Assembly: GCA_947496535.1 (NCBI GenBank)
Contig: CANMDE010000001.1
Coordinates: 806,001 to 870,000 of the forward strand
DNA: 64,000 bases
Direction: 5' to 3'
Source: an uncultured Paracoccaceae bacterium
Lineage (GTDB): Bacteria; Pseudomonadota; Alphaproteobacteria; Rhodobacterales; Rhodobacteraceae
Shown in pieces: positions 48,049 to 57,682 of the stretch. The position numbers and the translations under genes were made by a program. Below the pieces are notes generated by a model, which saw nothing but the letters and a program-made list of their open reading frames with translations, did not search any database and had not been told where the DNA came from. Numbering within the stretch: position 1 is the stretch's first letter; each line of letters opens with the position of its first letter.

Positions 48049-48824
48049 AACCCAACGCGTTCCTCAAAGCTATCCGCGCAGGTCAACAACAAATTGGTCT
48101 TTGGGTGGGGCTTGCCAATAACTATACCACCGATTTGGTGGCGGGTGCGGGCTTTGACTGGCTGGTCATCGATATGGAACATGGGCCGGGCGATATGTTG
48201 ACGACCGTCAGCCAGCTTCAGGCTGCGGCGGGGCATGCGGGCACACCGCTAGTACGGCCCCCGTGGAACGATGCGGTCATGGTCAAACGGTTGATGGACA
48301 TCGGCGCACCGGGCATCGTTTTCCCCATGATCCAATCTGTTGAAGAGGCTGAAAACGCCGTGGCCGCTACCAGATATCCGCCAAACGGCATTCGTGGCAC
48401 CGCCGGGTCTGTGCGAGGGAGCAACTTCGCGCGGGATACGGATTATTATGAAAAGGTTGAGGACGAAACCGCCATCATCATCCAGCTTGAAACGCAAGAA
48501 GCACTTGCCCAAGCCACTGACATTGCAGCGGTGGACGGTGTAGACGGTATATTCTTCGGACCCGCCGATATCGCGGCCGATATGGGGCTTCTTGGCCATC
48601 CGATGCATGATGATGTGTGGGCACAGATCATGCCTGTCGCGAAGGCTTTGATGGGGCAGGGGATGCCTGTGGGCACGCTGGTAACGGACCCCGTTTTTGC
48701 TACTAAATTGCTGGGCGAAGGCTTTACGTTTGTTGCCTGTGGAACCGATACGGGGCTGCTTACCAAAGCGACCAACGACCTTGTCGCGCAAATGCAACAA
48801 GCAACAAGTAAGGATATCGCATGA
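48045..48824 (+). CDS. HpcH/HpaI-type class II pyruvate aldolase
   Basis: A 259-residue metal-dependent aldolase cleaving 2-keto-3-deoxy acids to pyruvate plus an aldehyde. The characteristic blocks are DWLVIDMEHGP (catalytic His), PLVRPPW (substrate-phosphate Arg), GIVFPMIQSVEEAENAVAAT, IIQLETQEALAQA (metal Glu) and GIFFGPADIAADMG (metal Asp). It overlaps the oxidoreductase upstream and the dehydrogenase downstream by 4 bp each, so all three act together. The aldehyde or sugar-acid substrate is not determined by sequence. Confidence 0.9.
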   Translation: MKPNAFLKAIRAGQQQIGLWVGLANNYTTDLVAGAGFDWLVIDMEHGPGDMLTTVSQLQAAAGHAGTPLVRPPWNDAVMVKRLMDIGAPGIVFPMIQSVEEAENAVAATRYPPNGIRGTAGSVRGSNFARDTDYYEKVEDETAIIIQLETQEALAQATDIAAVDGVDGIFFGPADIAADMGLLGHPMHDDVWAQIMPVAKALMGQGMPVGTLVTDPVFATKLLGEGFTFVACGTDTGLLTKATNDLVAQMQQATSKDIA

Positions 48825-49657
48825 AGAAACTCGTACTCACCGGAGCTGCAGGACGGCTGGGATCATATCTGCGTGAACCGTTGACAAAGCTCTGCGATAC
48901 GCTTGTTTCAACTGATCGGGTGGCCGACATTGGCAAGACCTATCCCGGAGAAACCTTCGTTCGGGCCGATCTGACCGACCTTTCGGCGATAGAAGACATC
49001 CTCAAAGACGCGGATATGGTGGTTCATTTTGGTGCCATCGGGGACGAGGCATCATGGGACGATATCTTACAAAGCAACATCATCGGGGCCTACAATTTGT
49101 GGGAGGCCGCGTACCGCAACGGTGTGAAACGGGTGATTTACGCAAGCTCTGTCCACGCGGTCGGAATGCATCTGAAGACCGATACGATTGGCCTCGACGC
49201 GCCGCATCGGCCGGACACCTATTACGGTCTGGCCAAATGCTTCTGCGAAGACCTTGCCAGCCTTTACTGGGACAAGCGCGGGGTTGAAGCGGTTTGCATG
49301 CGCATTTTCTCCTGCGCCCAAGCTACCAACGCGCGCAGTATCGGCACATGGCTGTCCTATGATGACCTGATCCATCTGGTCGAGCGATCCATTGACAGCC
49401 CCGTGGTTGGTTTCACCACCGTCTACGGGATTTCCAACAATGATCGGGCTGTTGTCGATAATTCAAAGGCCGGGCATCTGGGCTACCGTCCCAAAGGCAA
49501 CGCAGAACAATTCGCGAAAGATGTTTTCTCCCAGACCCCACCGCTCGATAACAAAGACCTTGCCAATCTGTGCATCGGTGGGCCATTCGCGACGGTGGAA
49601 CTTGGGAATTCCGGGCTTGCAGCGCTGGGCGTGGTCGACGACCGCAAAGAAACCTGA
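48821..49657 (+). CDS. NAD-dependent epimerase/dehydratase (uronate-dehydrogenase-like SDR)
   Basis: A 278-residue extended SDR. It begins MKKLVLTGAAGRLGSYLREP with the Rossmann glycine motif, and the catalytic YxxxK appears in RPDTYYGLAKCFCED. The layout (ADLTDLSAIEDILKDADMVV; RVIYASSVHAVG) resembles NAD+-dependent uronate dehydrogenase, which oxidises sugar acids before aldolase cleavage. It starts within the aldolase stop (4-bp overlap). I infer a sugar- or hydroxy-acid oxidation pathway for the operon; the exact substrate is open. Confidence 0.85.
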   Translation: MKKLVLTGAAGRLGSYLREPLTKLCDTLVSTDRVADIGKTYPGETFVRADLTDLSAIEDILKDADMVVHFGAIGDEASWDDILQSNIIGAYNLWEAAYRNGVKRVIYASSVHAVGMHLKTDTIGLDAPHRPDTYYGLAKCFCEDLASLYWDKRGVEAVCMRIFSCAQATNARSIGTWLSYDDLIHLVERSIDSPVVGFTTVYGISNNDRAVVDNSKAGHLGYRPKGNAEQFAKDVFSQTPPLDNKDLANLCIGGPFATVELGNSGLAALGVVDDRKET

Positions 49658-49774
49658 GAGGTAGTGTGTGAAACGCAGCTCCAGACCGTAGCCGGGGCAC
49701 CCACTGCACTGTCTTAGCGATACTAAGATCAACGAACGGATTTGCCTACTGCATGCGCAATAAACTAATCGCTC

Positions 49775-50296
49775 TTAATAAATATACCTGATCTGGTCTG
49801 TCCAATAACGCTCAACCCTTCGCAAGGACGCAGTGATGTCTTCGATCCCCTTTTGATCAAGTACGTTACGGTCCAGCAGCCCGTCTGCATGGGTGCAAAA
49901 CAACTTCGCCACGACATCACGCACGGCGCGGCCCTTTTCGGTCAGGCGCACCCGGACGGAACGACGGTCAATCTCGCTTCGCTGGTGGTGCATGTAACCC
50001 ATTTCGACCAGTTTCTTGAGGTTGTAGGATACGTTTGAACCTTGGTAATACCCCCGGCTTTTCAATTCACCGGCTGTGACCTCATGATCGCCGATGTTGA
50101 ACAACAGCAGCGCTTGCACCGGGTTCACCTCAAGCATGCCGATCCGTTCGAATTCGTCCTTGATGACATCCAGCAACAGCCGATGTAGCCGCTCCACCAG
50201 AGTCAGGGTGTCCAGGTAGGACGTCATAAAGGTGGTGCCACGCGCATTTGCTTTGGCCTGCGCCCCGGCTTGATCCAAGTCGGTATGAATGCTCAT
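49775..50296 (-). CDS. MarR-family transcriptional regulator (LdtR-like)
   Basis: A 173-residue winged-helix protein. It begins MSIHTDLDQAGAQAKANARG; the HTH and wing are visible as VNPVQALLLFNIGDHEVTAG, LKSRGYYQGSNVSYNLKKLV and HQRSEIDRRSVRVRL. As I recall, this architecture matches the LdtR group that controls an L,D-transpeptidase in alphaproteobacteria. The ATG at 50296 has ACGGAG 7 bases upstream and is preferred over the internal Met at 50227. It is convergent with the oxidoreductase operon, so a role in its control is possible but not indicated by a shared site. Confidence 0.8.
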   Translation of the reverse strand: MSIHTDLDQAGAQAKANARGTTFMTSYLDTLTLVERLHRLLLDVIKDEFERIGMLEVNPVQALLLFNIGDHEVTAGELKSRGYYQGSNVSYNLKKLVEMGYMHHQRSEIDRRSVRVRLTEKGRAVRDVVAKLFCTHADGLLDRNVLDQKGIEDITASLRRVERYWTDQIRYIY

Positions 50297-50385
50297 CCAT
50301 CGTCTCCGTCTTTGCTAAGACAACGGATAAGACCAAAGAGCCAAGAATGCGTTAAAAGATAAAGTTGAACATACTTTGCAGCAAA

Positions 50386-50658
50386 TCAGGCAGGTCGGGA
50401 AACGCCTTCTGCCCCTTGCGCGATTTGTTGAACAAGGGCGGCATAGGCCACGGGAACATCAACTTGCTTACTGACCCATATGTAAAGGTCATGGTCATTT
50501 TCGGAGAGCAGGTCATCATAAACGGCCAGTTCGGCATCCGACATCTCGGCCAAATGCGTTGCGGCGAAATGCGACAGGATAAGGTCCATCTCCTTGATCC
50601 CGCGCCGCATGGATCGCATATGCAGCCGCTTGCGCATCGCCTCGCGGGTTTCGGTCAT
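50386..50658 (-). CDS. sdhE: FAD assembly factor SdhE
   Basis: A 90-residue protein that helps insert FAD covalently into succinate dehydrogenase subunit A. The signature RG motif and flanks are present as MRSMRRGIKEMDLILSHFAA, with the C-terminal LSENDHDLYIWVSKQ. It overlaps the upstream XRE regulator gene by 4 bp (ATGA). The sdh operon itself is not in this window. Confidence 0.92.
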   Translation of the reverse strand: MTETREAMRKRLHMRSMRRGIKEMDLILSHFAATHLAEMSDAELAVYDDLLSENDHDLYIWVSKQVDVPVAYAALVQQIAQGAEGVSRPA

Positions 50659-51050
50659 GGCATGTCTTTCAGCGCGGTGCGCAAACGCTTTTCCAACCGC
50701 GCGAGCTTTTCAGTCGAGATCAACATTTCGGTGCGCAATGCCCGCAACTCCGTCATGAGATCGGAAACATTCAGCGGCAGTGGCGTTTCATCGGCTGGCC
50801 CCTCGGGGCCCTCACCATGGCCTGTCAGCATCCATGGCAACGACACCCCCAAAATGCCTGACAGCATCTGCAGCCGGTTCGCGCGTGGCTCCTTGATATC
50901 GTTTTCCCAGCCAATCAGTGTGCCCAGCTTGACCCCGAGCCGTTCCGCCAGCGCTGATTGTGTCAGCCCGGCGCCTTCGCGGGCGCCAGCAAGGCGATCC
51001 CCAAAGGTTGCCGTATCTTCGCTGAACCAGCCGTCATCGGTTTTGGTCAT
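50655..51050 (-). CDS. XRE-family helix-turn-helix regulator
   Basis: A 131-residue protein with a Cro/C1-type HTH (FGDRLAGAREGAGLTQSALA followed by ERLGVKLGTLIGWENDIKEP, and NRLQMLSGILGVSLPWML). The C-terminal half is a short helix (MTELRALRTEMLISTEKLAR). The sdhE start overlaps its stop, an arrangement I have seen in other Rhodobacteraceae. The link may be regulatory or simply positional. Confidence 0.85.
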   Translation of the reverse strand: MTKTDDGWFSEDTATFGDRLAGAREGAGLTQSALAERLGVKLGTLIGWENDIKEPRANRLQMLSGILGVSLPWMLTGHGEGPEGPADETPLPLNVSDLMTELRALRTEMLISTEKLARLEKRLRTALKDMP

Positions 51051-51052
51051 GA

Positions 51053-52327
<1,275 letters not shown>

Positions 52328-52394
52328 GTACGGCAAACTATACGATAACAGGTGTTCATGCTAACCTGCGCCCGACAATACAGGGGGCGCAATT

Positions 52395-53558
52395 ATGTCT
52401 TCGGATCAAATCACCATTCTTGTCGGCACCACTAAAGGCGCCTTTTTGATATCCGCAAACGGCAATCGCAGCGACTGGACCGTTGACGGGCCATTCTGCG
52501 ATGGCTGGCCTATCAATCACATCGTTGGGGACCCGAAAACCGGCACGATTTGGGCAGGTGGTGGTGGTGATTGGTACGGTGCGGGTGTCTGGCGTTCGAC
52601 CGACGGTGGGCAAAGCTGGGACAAGAGCAGACTGACCAAAGGCACGATGGATGACTGGGCTGCGAATGACAGCGATTTCGCCCAGATGATTGGTTGGACC
52701 GAGGCGCCCTTGCCATTCGCCGATGCGTTCTCTCAAATCTGGTCGCTTAACTACTCACATGGCACGCTATATGTGGGCACAAAACCGGCGGGCCTGCTGG
52801 CTAGCAAGGACAATGGCGAGACATGGGAAAAGATTGAAGCGCTGAGCAATCATCCATCGGCAGAGAGTTGGAACCCCGGTGCTGCCGGACTCGTTCTGCA
52901 TACAATTGTTCCCGATCCCGGCAATGCGAAAAAAATCTGGGTCGGAATATCCGCCGCAGGGGTTTTTGCGACCGAAGATGGTGGCGCGACATGGGAACGG
53001 CGCAACCGGCTGTCCAATGCAGAGGCCTGTGATCACCATGGCAACGACTTTGTAAAGCCGCACGACGGCGAGACGGGGCATTGCGTCCACAACATGATGC
53101 GGGCGCCGGGCGATGATGACCGGCTTTACCAGCAAAATCACCACGGGGTCTGGCGATCATCTGACGGGGGCCGCAGTTGGGACGACATCACCAAAGGGCT
53201 ACCATCCACATTCGGCTTTCCGATCCGGGTGCACCCGCATAACCCCGACACGATCTGGACGATCCCGCTGAACGGGGACAGTATAGGCCGCTATCCACCA
53301 GACGCGGCCGCCGCGGTTTGGCGGTCCCGTGACGGGGGCGATACGTGGCAAGACATGCGCGACGGGCTGCCGCAAAAGGGCTGTTTCTTCACAGTCCTGC
53401 GACAGGCCATGGCTGGCGACACCCGAGAGACGGCCGGTATCTACTTTGGCACCAACAGCGGTTCTGTCTTTGCCAGTATCGACGAAGGTGACACCTGGGA
53501 TGAAGTCGCGCGGCACTTACCCACAGTTTTGGCCCTCGAAGTGTTGGAGCGCACCTAG
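52395..53558 (+). CDS. Asp-box (BNR/sialidase-like) beta-propeller protein
   Basis: A 387-residue protein with six clear Asp-box motifs: STDGGQSWD, SKDNGETWEK, TEDGGATWER, SSDGGRSWDD, SRDGGDTWQD and SIDEGDTWDE. The repeats are spaced as in a six-bladed propeller of the sialidase/BNR type. The N-terminus (MSSDQITILVGTTKGAFLIS) has no signal peptide, so the protein appears cytoplasmic, which is unusual for a glycosidase; catalytic sialidase residues were not confirmed. It follows aspC after 67 bp. Confidence 0.85.
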   Translation: MSSDQITILVGTTKGAFLISANGNRSDWTVDGPFCDGWPINHIVGDPKTGTIWAGGGGDWYGAGVWRSTDGGQSWDKSRLTKGTMDDWAANDSDFAQMIGWTEAPLPFADAFSQIWSLNYSHGTLYVGTKPAGLLASKDNGETWEKIEALSNHPSAESWNPGAAGLVLHTIVPDPGNAKKIWVGISAAGVFATEDGGATWERRNRLSNAEACDHHGNDFVKPHDGETGHCVHNMMRAPGDDDRLYQQNHHGVWRSSDGGRSWDDITKGLPSTFGFPIRVHPHNPDTIWTIPLNGDSIGRYPPDAAAAVWRSRDGGDTWQDMRDGLPQKGCFFTVLRQAMAGDTRETAGIYFGTNSGSVFASIDEGDTWDEVARHLPTVLALEVLERT

Positions 53559-53629
53559 AAGCGTCGCTGTGGTCCTTGCCTTCATCCACTGCTAGCATGC
53601 GCTTAAATAGCAAAGGGACGGCAGCGCAG

Positions 53630-54031
53630 ATGACGACCGATCTTCCTGAATACTATTTCCGCGTGCGCGACAACGGCGCGATGGTATTCCGCATTAATAC
53701 CGAAAACCGCAATCGCCGGATCGAGATGGATCAGATCGCCGTCGTCAACACCAACCGGGGCGATTACAAACCGCACGGTGACCGGACGCTCAGCGAGGCT
53801 GACGTCGCCGTCATCGAAAGCTGGATGAAGGACCGTATTGCGCTATTGGCGCAACGAGACGTTGACGACATCCACCGGGCGATTGATCACCTGAACCTGA
53901 CGACGCAATGGGCGCAATCCAAGGCAGCCGGCGACCAGTTGGAAGAGGTCACAGATAAACTGTTGCTTGCCATGCATGACCTACGAACGGTGCTGGTGCG
54001 CAAAAAGGCGGATCGCTTGGCAAAGAAGTAA
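53630..54031 (+). CDS. Conserved hypothetical helical protein
   Basis: A 133-residue soluble protein, starting MTTDLPEYYFRVRDNGAMVF and ending VRKKADRLAKK. It has an aromatic N-terminal strand region (VRDNGAMVFRINTENRNRRI) and a helical C-terminal half. I recall similar proteins in other Rhodobacteraceae but no function. The ATG at 53630 follows an AGGGACGG, and the protein is more plausible from here than from 53576. Confidence 0.7.
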   Translation: MTTDLPEYYFRVRDNGAMVFRINTENRNRRIEMDQIAVVNTNRGDYKPHGDRTLSEADVAVIESWMKDRIALLAQRDVDDIHRAIDHLNLTTQWAQSKAAGDQLEEVTDKLLLAMHDLRTVLVRKKADRLAKK

Positions 54032-54070
54032 CGGCGCCGAAAGCGGCGGACACTACCGCTGCTTGGCTGA

Positions 54071-54706
54071 CTACTCCGTCTTCGCGGCTTTGACCAAATC
54101 GGCCACATCGGCCGCCAGACGCGTGTTTTCACTGGCCAGTCCGTTCACCACGCCGTTTCGGTCAACCACGTCTTTGTTTTGACTGACCTTCCAGGTGCCC
54201 GTCAGTTTTTCGATCTCGATCTCAATCCCGACCAGCGCCCTTAACTGGCGGGCCATAAAGTCGTCGGGCGCATCAGACGGAGCCCAGGGGGTAGGGCGGC
54301 CATCCTCTTGCATCCGGGTCAGCGCCTCAAGATGTGCCATCAGCCAGTCGGGATCATCCCGAAACTGCAACCGGCCGTGGGCATGCGCCACCACATAGTT
54401 CCAGGTCGGGACAACCTTCCCATGCTCTTGCTTGGAGGGATACCACGATGGGGTCACATAGGCTTGCGGCCCCTGAAATACGACAAGAACGTCGAAATCC
54501 CCCGACGTTTCCCGATGCAACGGATTGGCAACTGCAACATGACCCCGCAAGGTGCCATGCGGTGATAAATCCGGGTGTAGGACCAACGGGATATGGTCTG
54601 CTGACAAGGCACCTGCCGCGGATGCAAACAGGGTGGCAAACGGATTTGAGGTGATCAGATCGTGAAGAACTTCTCGCCGATCCTCGCGAAAAACAGATGG
54701 CTGAAA
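54071..54706 (-). CDS. FMN-binding PaiB-like regulator/oxidoreductase
   Basis: A 211-residue protein of the PaiB type, a flavin-binding split-barrel fold linked in Bacillus to repression of proteases and sporulation genes. It begins MFQPSVFREDRREVLHDLIT and has HGTLRGHVAVANPLHRETSG, PQAYVTPSWYPSKQEHGKVV and a Trp-rich TWNYVVAHAHGRLQF. The start at 54706 is preferred, being the family start and leaving 16 bp after the metalloprotease gene, with which it is probably co-transcribed. Function here is not established. Confidence 0.85.
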   Translation of the reverse strand, partial: FQPSVFREDRREVLHDLITSNPFATLFASAAGALSADHIPLVLHPDLSPHGTLRGHVAVANPLHRETSGDFDVLVVFQGPQAYVTPSWYPSKQEHGKVVPTWNYVVAHAHGRLQFRDDPDWLMAHLEALTRMQEDGRPTPWAPSDAPDDFMARQLRALVGIEIEIEKLTGTWKVSQNKDVVDRNGVVNGLASENTRLAADVADLVKAAKTE

Positions 54707-54722
54707 CATGCCACGACTGTAT

Positions 54723-55469
54723 TCACTTTGCGGCACCAATCACAATAGCATCGGGGCGATCCACGCGGCAGAGATCGCAGATGCGCACTGCCTCGGTCAC
54801 CCCCATCAGAGCGAGTTCACGAAATGACGGCAACTCGAACGGATCAGCGACGCTGTAATCCACCTCATAGCCCAGATCCTCGAACGATCCGATGGACATA
54901 CGGCTGAGGGGACGGTCATTTCCCGACAAAAATCCGGTCAGCAATTCATCCCCAAAAATCAGCTCGCGCCAATGGCCTTCGCGTGTGCCTTCACCGCCTG
55001 TGTTGGCGACCGGGACGGTATTCCCACCCATTGGATCAAGCACCTCGTATTCGCGGCTTGCCGCCGAGCCATTGAAGCGCGGGTCCATGCTGCCTGACCC
55101 GTCAAGCAATTCAGCATTGATCCACAGTGTGCCAAAGCCCAGCACATGCGCCATCTCATGAAGGATCACATCTTCAAAGCTGCCCTGTGCCTCCAATCGT
55201 TCCACATCAGCCGTGTCGAACTGCATAATGCCCTTGGCAGGCAGCATGCTCGTCGGCAGCAGATGCGTTGGGCCTGCCTGACCCAGAACGCCCTCAGCCC
55301 CGTCAATTGGGGAAATGTCGGCGTCGATGGTCAGGTTGGTCAAGCTATCGCCATCAACATCGATGGCCGGAAATGAGGTGTTCATGACACTATCCCATTT
55401 CGTCGCCGCCTTTTCGAAAACTGCCCGTCGTTCGTCAGAGATTTCGCCGGAAAAAATCACATTGATCAT
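54723..55469 (-). CDS. Leishmanolysin-like (metzincin) metalloprotease domain protein, no signal peptide
   Basis: A 248-residue protein with the zinc-binding motif HEMAHVLGFGTLW (residues ~108-120), a possible third His in REGHWRELIFGDE, and a Met-turn candidate LSRMSIGSFEDLG. It starts MINVIFSGEISDERRAVFEK at 55469, with AAGGAG upstream, and no signal peptide is present. Proteases of this family are usually secreted or part of longer RTX/cadherin proteins, so a compact intracellular-looking version is odd. The PaiB-like gene follows on the same strand. Confidence 0.78.
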   Translation of the reverse strand: MINVIFSGEISDERRAVFEKAATKWDSVMNTSFPAIDVDGDSLTNLTIDADISPIDGAEGVLGQAGPTHLLPTSMLPAKGIMQFDTADVERLEAQGSFEDVILHEMAHVLGFGTLWINAELLDGSGSMDPRFNGSAASREYEVLDPMGGNTVPVANTGGEGTREGHWRELIFGDELLTGFLSGNDRPLSRMSIGSFEDLGYEVDYSVADPFELPSFRELALMGVTEAVRICDLCRVDRPDAIVIGAAK

Positions 55470-55581
55470 GGTGCGCTCCTTTTTAGGCTTCGCTCCCCGC
55501 ACAATTACACATATTAGGTCGCAGCGATTTGGCTAGCCCAAGCGCATGATCCCGGCAGAAAAATGCCGGAACAGACACAAT

Positions 55582-56664
55582 TCAAGCGGGGTTGGAGATC
55601 GGCACGAGATGATTGTCCCACGCCAGATCGTGTCGGCTGTCTGCAGGCGTTTCATTAGCATCAAGCGCCCAGAATGCACCTAACCCGCTGGTGGCAACGA
55701 ACCCGCTTTTCCCCGGTGCGATGCCACTGGCATCCGTGGCCACGATAGTATGATCCAATCGGCGCGCCGCCACATCAAATACCTGCACAACGCCGCCCCG
55801 AGGAGAGGTTACAGCAACCTTACTGGCCTGCGCATCCAAAGCGATGCTGCCCACATAGCCCTGCATCTGGCGCATGGCTTCGTCAGAAGCGTCCAATAAC
55901 ACTGCCTCTTCCCCCCGCCGGTGCAAACCGACAACCGGAACAGGGCCATCCGCCCCTTCCCACTGCATACCAAAAGCAACCAACCCATCGGGGGCCACGG
56001 CAAGATGCCGGATCGAGTTCTTATACCATTCCCGGCCCAGCTCGGCCGTGTCAACAACCTGCCCATCCGCGACATAGGTCAGATTGGGGGCCATGACCGG
56101 AATATTCAGCTTGGTACGCCCCGTATCGGGATGCGTTTCAATCCCGCCATTGGCCACGACCAGAACATCCGACCCCGGTAAGCGCTTGATATCATGCGGA
56201 CCCACACCACCGCTGGCAAACTCGTCGGCACGAGCGTAATCACGCGTCGCATCCCAGACGCCGATACGGCCTTCACCGGCTTCATAATCATTCTCGGTCG
56301 TATAGAGCCAATGACCATCTGCCGAAAACGCGCCATGCCCGTAAAAGTGGCGACCCTCTGGTGCAGACAGTATTGCGGTTTGCGCACCAGATCGACAATC
56401 CAGAACAATGGCAAACGTACCGGGACGGCGGGCAAAGGCGACGGCCTCTGGTCTTGTGGGATGTGCTGCAGCGGCGTGACCCCGATCAGGCAGGTGTATC
56501 TGGAACAGGACATCACGCCCCGCACCCAGACCGCACAAGGCATAGGACCCGTCAGGCCGGGCAGCCGCTGCCAGATAAGCGGGTGATCCGGCATCCGCCC
56601 AGGTCGGACGCGGAACCAATCCGGCCGCCAGCAAACCAGTCAGAAACTGTCGCCGGTTCGCCAT
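55582..56664 (-). CDS. DUF1513 protein, Tat-exported beta-propeller
   Basis: A 360-residue protein starting MANRRQFLTGLLAAGLVPRP, a twin-arginine-type signal peptide, followed by a WD40/propeller-like body (GHGAFSADGHWLYTTENDYE and similar turns). DUF1513 genes typically accompany imelysin and diheme oxidoreductases in iron-uptake loci. It begins one base after the imelysin stop, and so belongs to the diheme-imelysin operon. The internal ATG at 56664 is preferred over 56724 because it opens on the Tat motif. Confidence 0.85.
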   Translation of the reverse strand: MANRRQFLTGLLAAGLVPRPTWADAGSPAYLAAAARPDGSYALCGLGAGRDVLFQIHLPDRGHAAAAHPTRPEAVAFARRPGTFAIVLDCRSGAQTAILSAPEGRHFYGHGAFSADGHWLYTTENDYEAGEGRIGVWDATRDYARADEFASGGVGPHDIKRLPGSDVLVVANGGIETHPDTGRTKLNIPVMAPNLTYVADGQVVDTAELGREWYKNSIRHLAVAPDGLVAFGMQWEGADGPVPVVGLHRRGEEAVLLDASDEAMRQMQGYVGSIALDAQASKVAVTSPRGGVVQVFDVAARRLDHTIVATDASGIAPGKSGFVATSGLGAFWALDANETPADSRHDLAWDNHLVPISNPA

Positions 56665-56665
56665 C

Positions 56666-57682
56666 TCAATCTCCGTCCAATGCGTTAAACCCGGCCTCCA
56701 CGCCCAGCTGCGGGCCAAGCTCATCTCGGATAATCGTGCGGATGCCGCTCAGTGACGTTTGCAAAGCCTCAACCTTGAAACGGCCCTGTGGGTCCGCGAC
56801 ACCAGCAAAGGCGGGGTCATCGAGGGTCGCCAATTGCGCCTCTGCACGCCCGAACGCGGCCACAAGTCGTTCTTGCAAACCGGCGTTATCACCGGTCAAG
56901 CGCATCGCAAGATCTTTCAGCGATGCCAGCGAGACCTCCACATGATGTTGCGAACGCCCCGAACGCCACACCTCTGCCCTTGTTGGGCGGGGGCGATCAA
57001 AGGTGCCAAGCGGGCGGCCCAGCCGGGTATCAGCGGTGAATTCCAGACCAGTGGATAGCGCCTTGAAAAGCTCCTGCGCGGCTTCCTGATCAGTGCGGTA
57101 ATGGGCGTCGGCGGATGGGTTGGTCAGGGTGGTGGCATAGTCCTGCTGCCAGTCTTGATCAATCGCGGTGGTCGTCGCGGCGATATCAGCGGTGACGGTC
57201 TGGATCAGCTTGCAGCCGTAGTCGCTGACAGCCGACGGGCTAAACGCTTCATCATAAAGCAGAAACTCCAACGCATAAAACCCACGCGCGGCAACCGACA
57301 CATCAGCATATTTGGCCGGAGCCGCGCCAATAGGGTCTTCATCGGCAATCAGAGCTGCCAAAGTTTTCGGGGTAACGCCGCGGCTGTCAGGCCAAAAGGC
57401 AAGCGCAAAGGCCCGGTCATCCACCTCGGTCGGGCCAAATCGCAAATGGCTGGCGGCGATCCAAGCATCAAATGCGTCGGCATAGGCCGTGCGTAGCTGT
57501 TCGACCATTGGACTGCAATCGTCGGCTGCGGCGGCAGCGAGTGTATCTGACGTTTCTTTCAGGTTATCAAAACGAGGCAGAATATGACCCTGTACTACGT
57601 CATCTGTGATAGCCTGCAGATCTTGGCCAAAACTGGTAGAGGGCAGCAAGACGACCGCAATGGCGCATAGTATACGTCTCAT
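56666..57682 (-). CDS. Imelysin-family (M75) protein with divergent motif
   Basis: A 338-residue periplasmic protein with signal peptide MRRILCAIAVVLLPSTSFGQ and an imelysin-like domain. In canonical imelysins the motif is GxHxxE; here it reads RGFYALEFLLYDE, so the His is replaced by Tyr. The nearby HLRFGPTEVDDRAFALAFWP is also typical of the family. It sits between the diheme oxidoreductase (4-bp overlap, ATGA) and DUF1513. The canonical copy is at 60637-61902. Role in iron uptake is inferred from context. Confidence 0.88.
   Translation of the reverse strand: MRRILCAIAVVLLPSTSFGQDLQAITDDVVQGHILPRFDNLKETSDTLAAAAADDCSPMVEQLRTAYADAFDAWIAASHLRFGPTEVDDRAFALAFWPDSRGVTPKTLAALIADEDPIGAAPAKYADVSVAARGFYALEFLLYDEAFSPSAVSDYGCKLIQTVTADIAATTTAIDQDWQQDYATTLTNPSADAHYRTDQEAAQELFKALSTGLEFTADTRLGRPLGTFDRPRPTRAEVWRSGRSQHHVEVSLASLKDLAMRLTGDNAGLQERLVAAFGRAEAQLATLDDPAFAGVADPQGRFKVEALQTSLSGIRTIIRDELGPQLGVEAGFNALDGD

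Noticed and set aside
49712..49728. TCTTAG-CGATA-CTAAGA hairpin between convergent genes
   Set aside because: Six-bp stem with no T-run in either direction; too weak to call a terminator.
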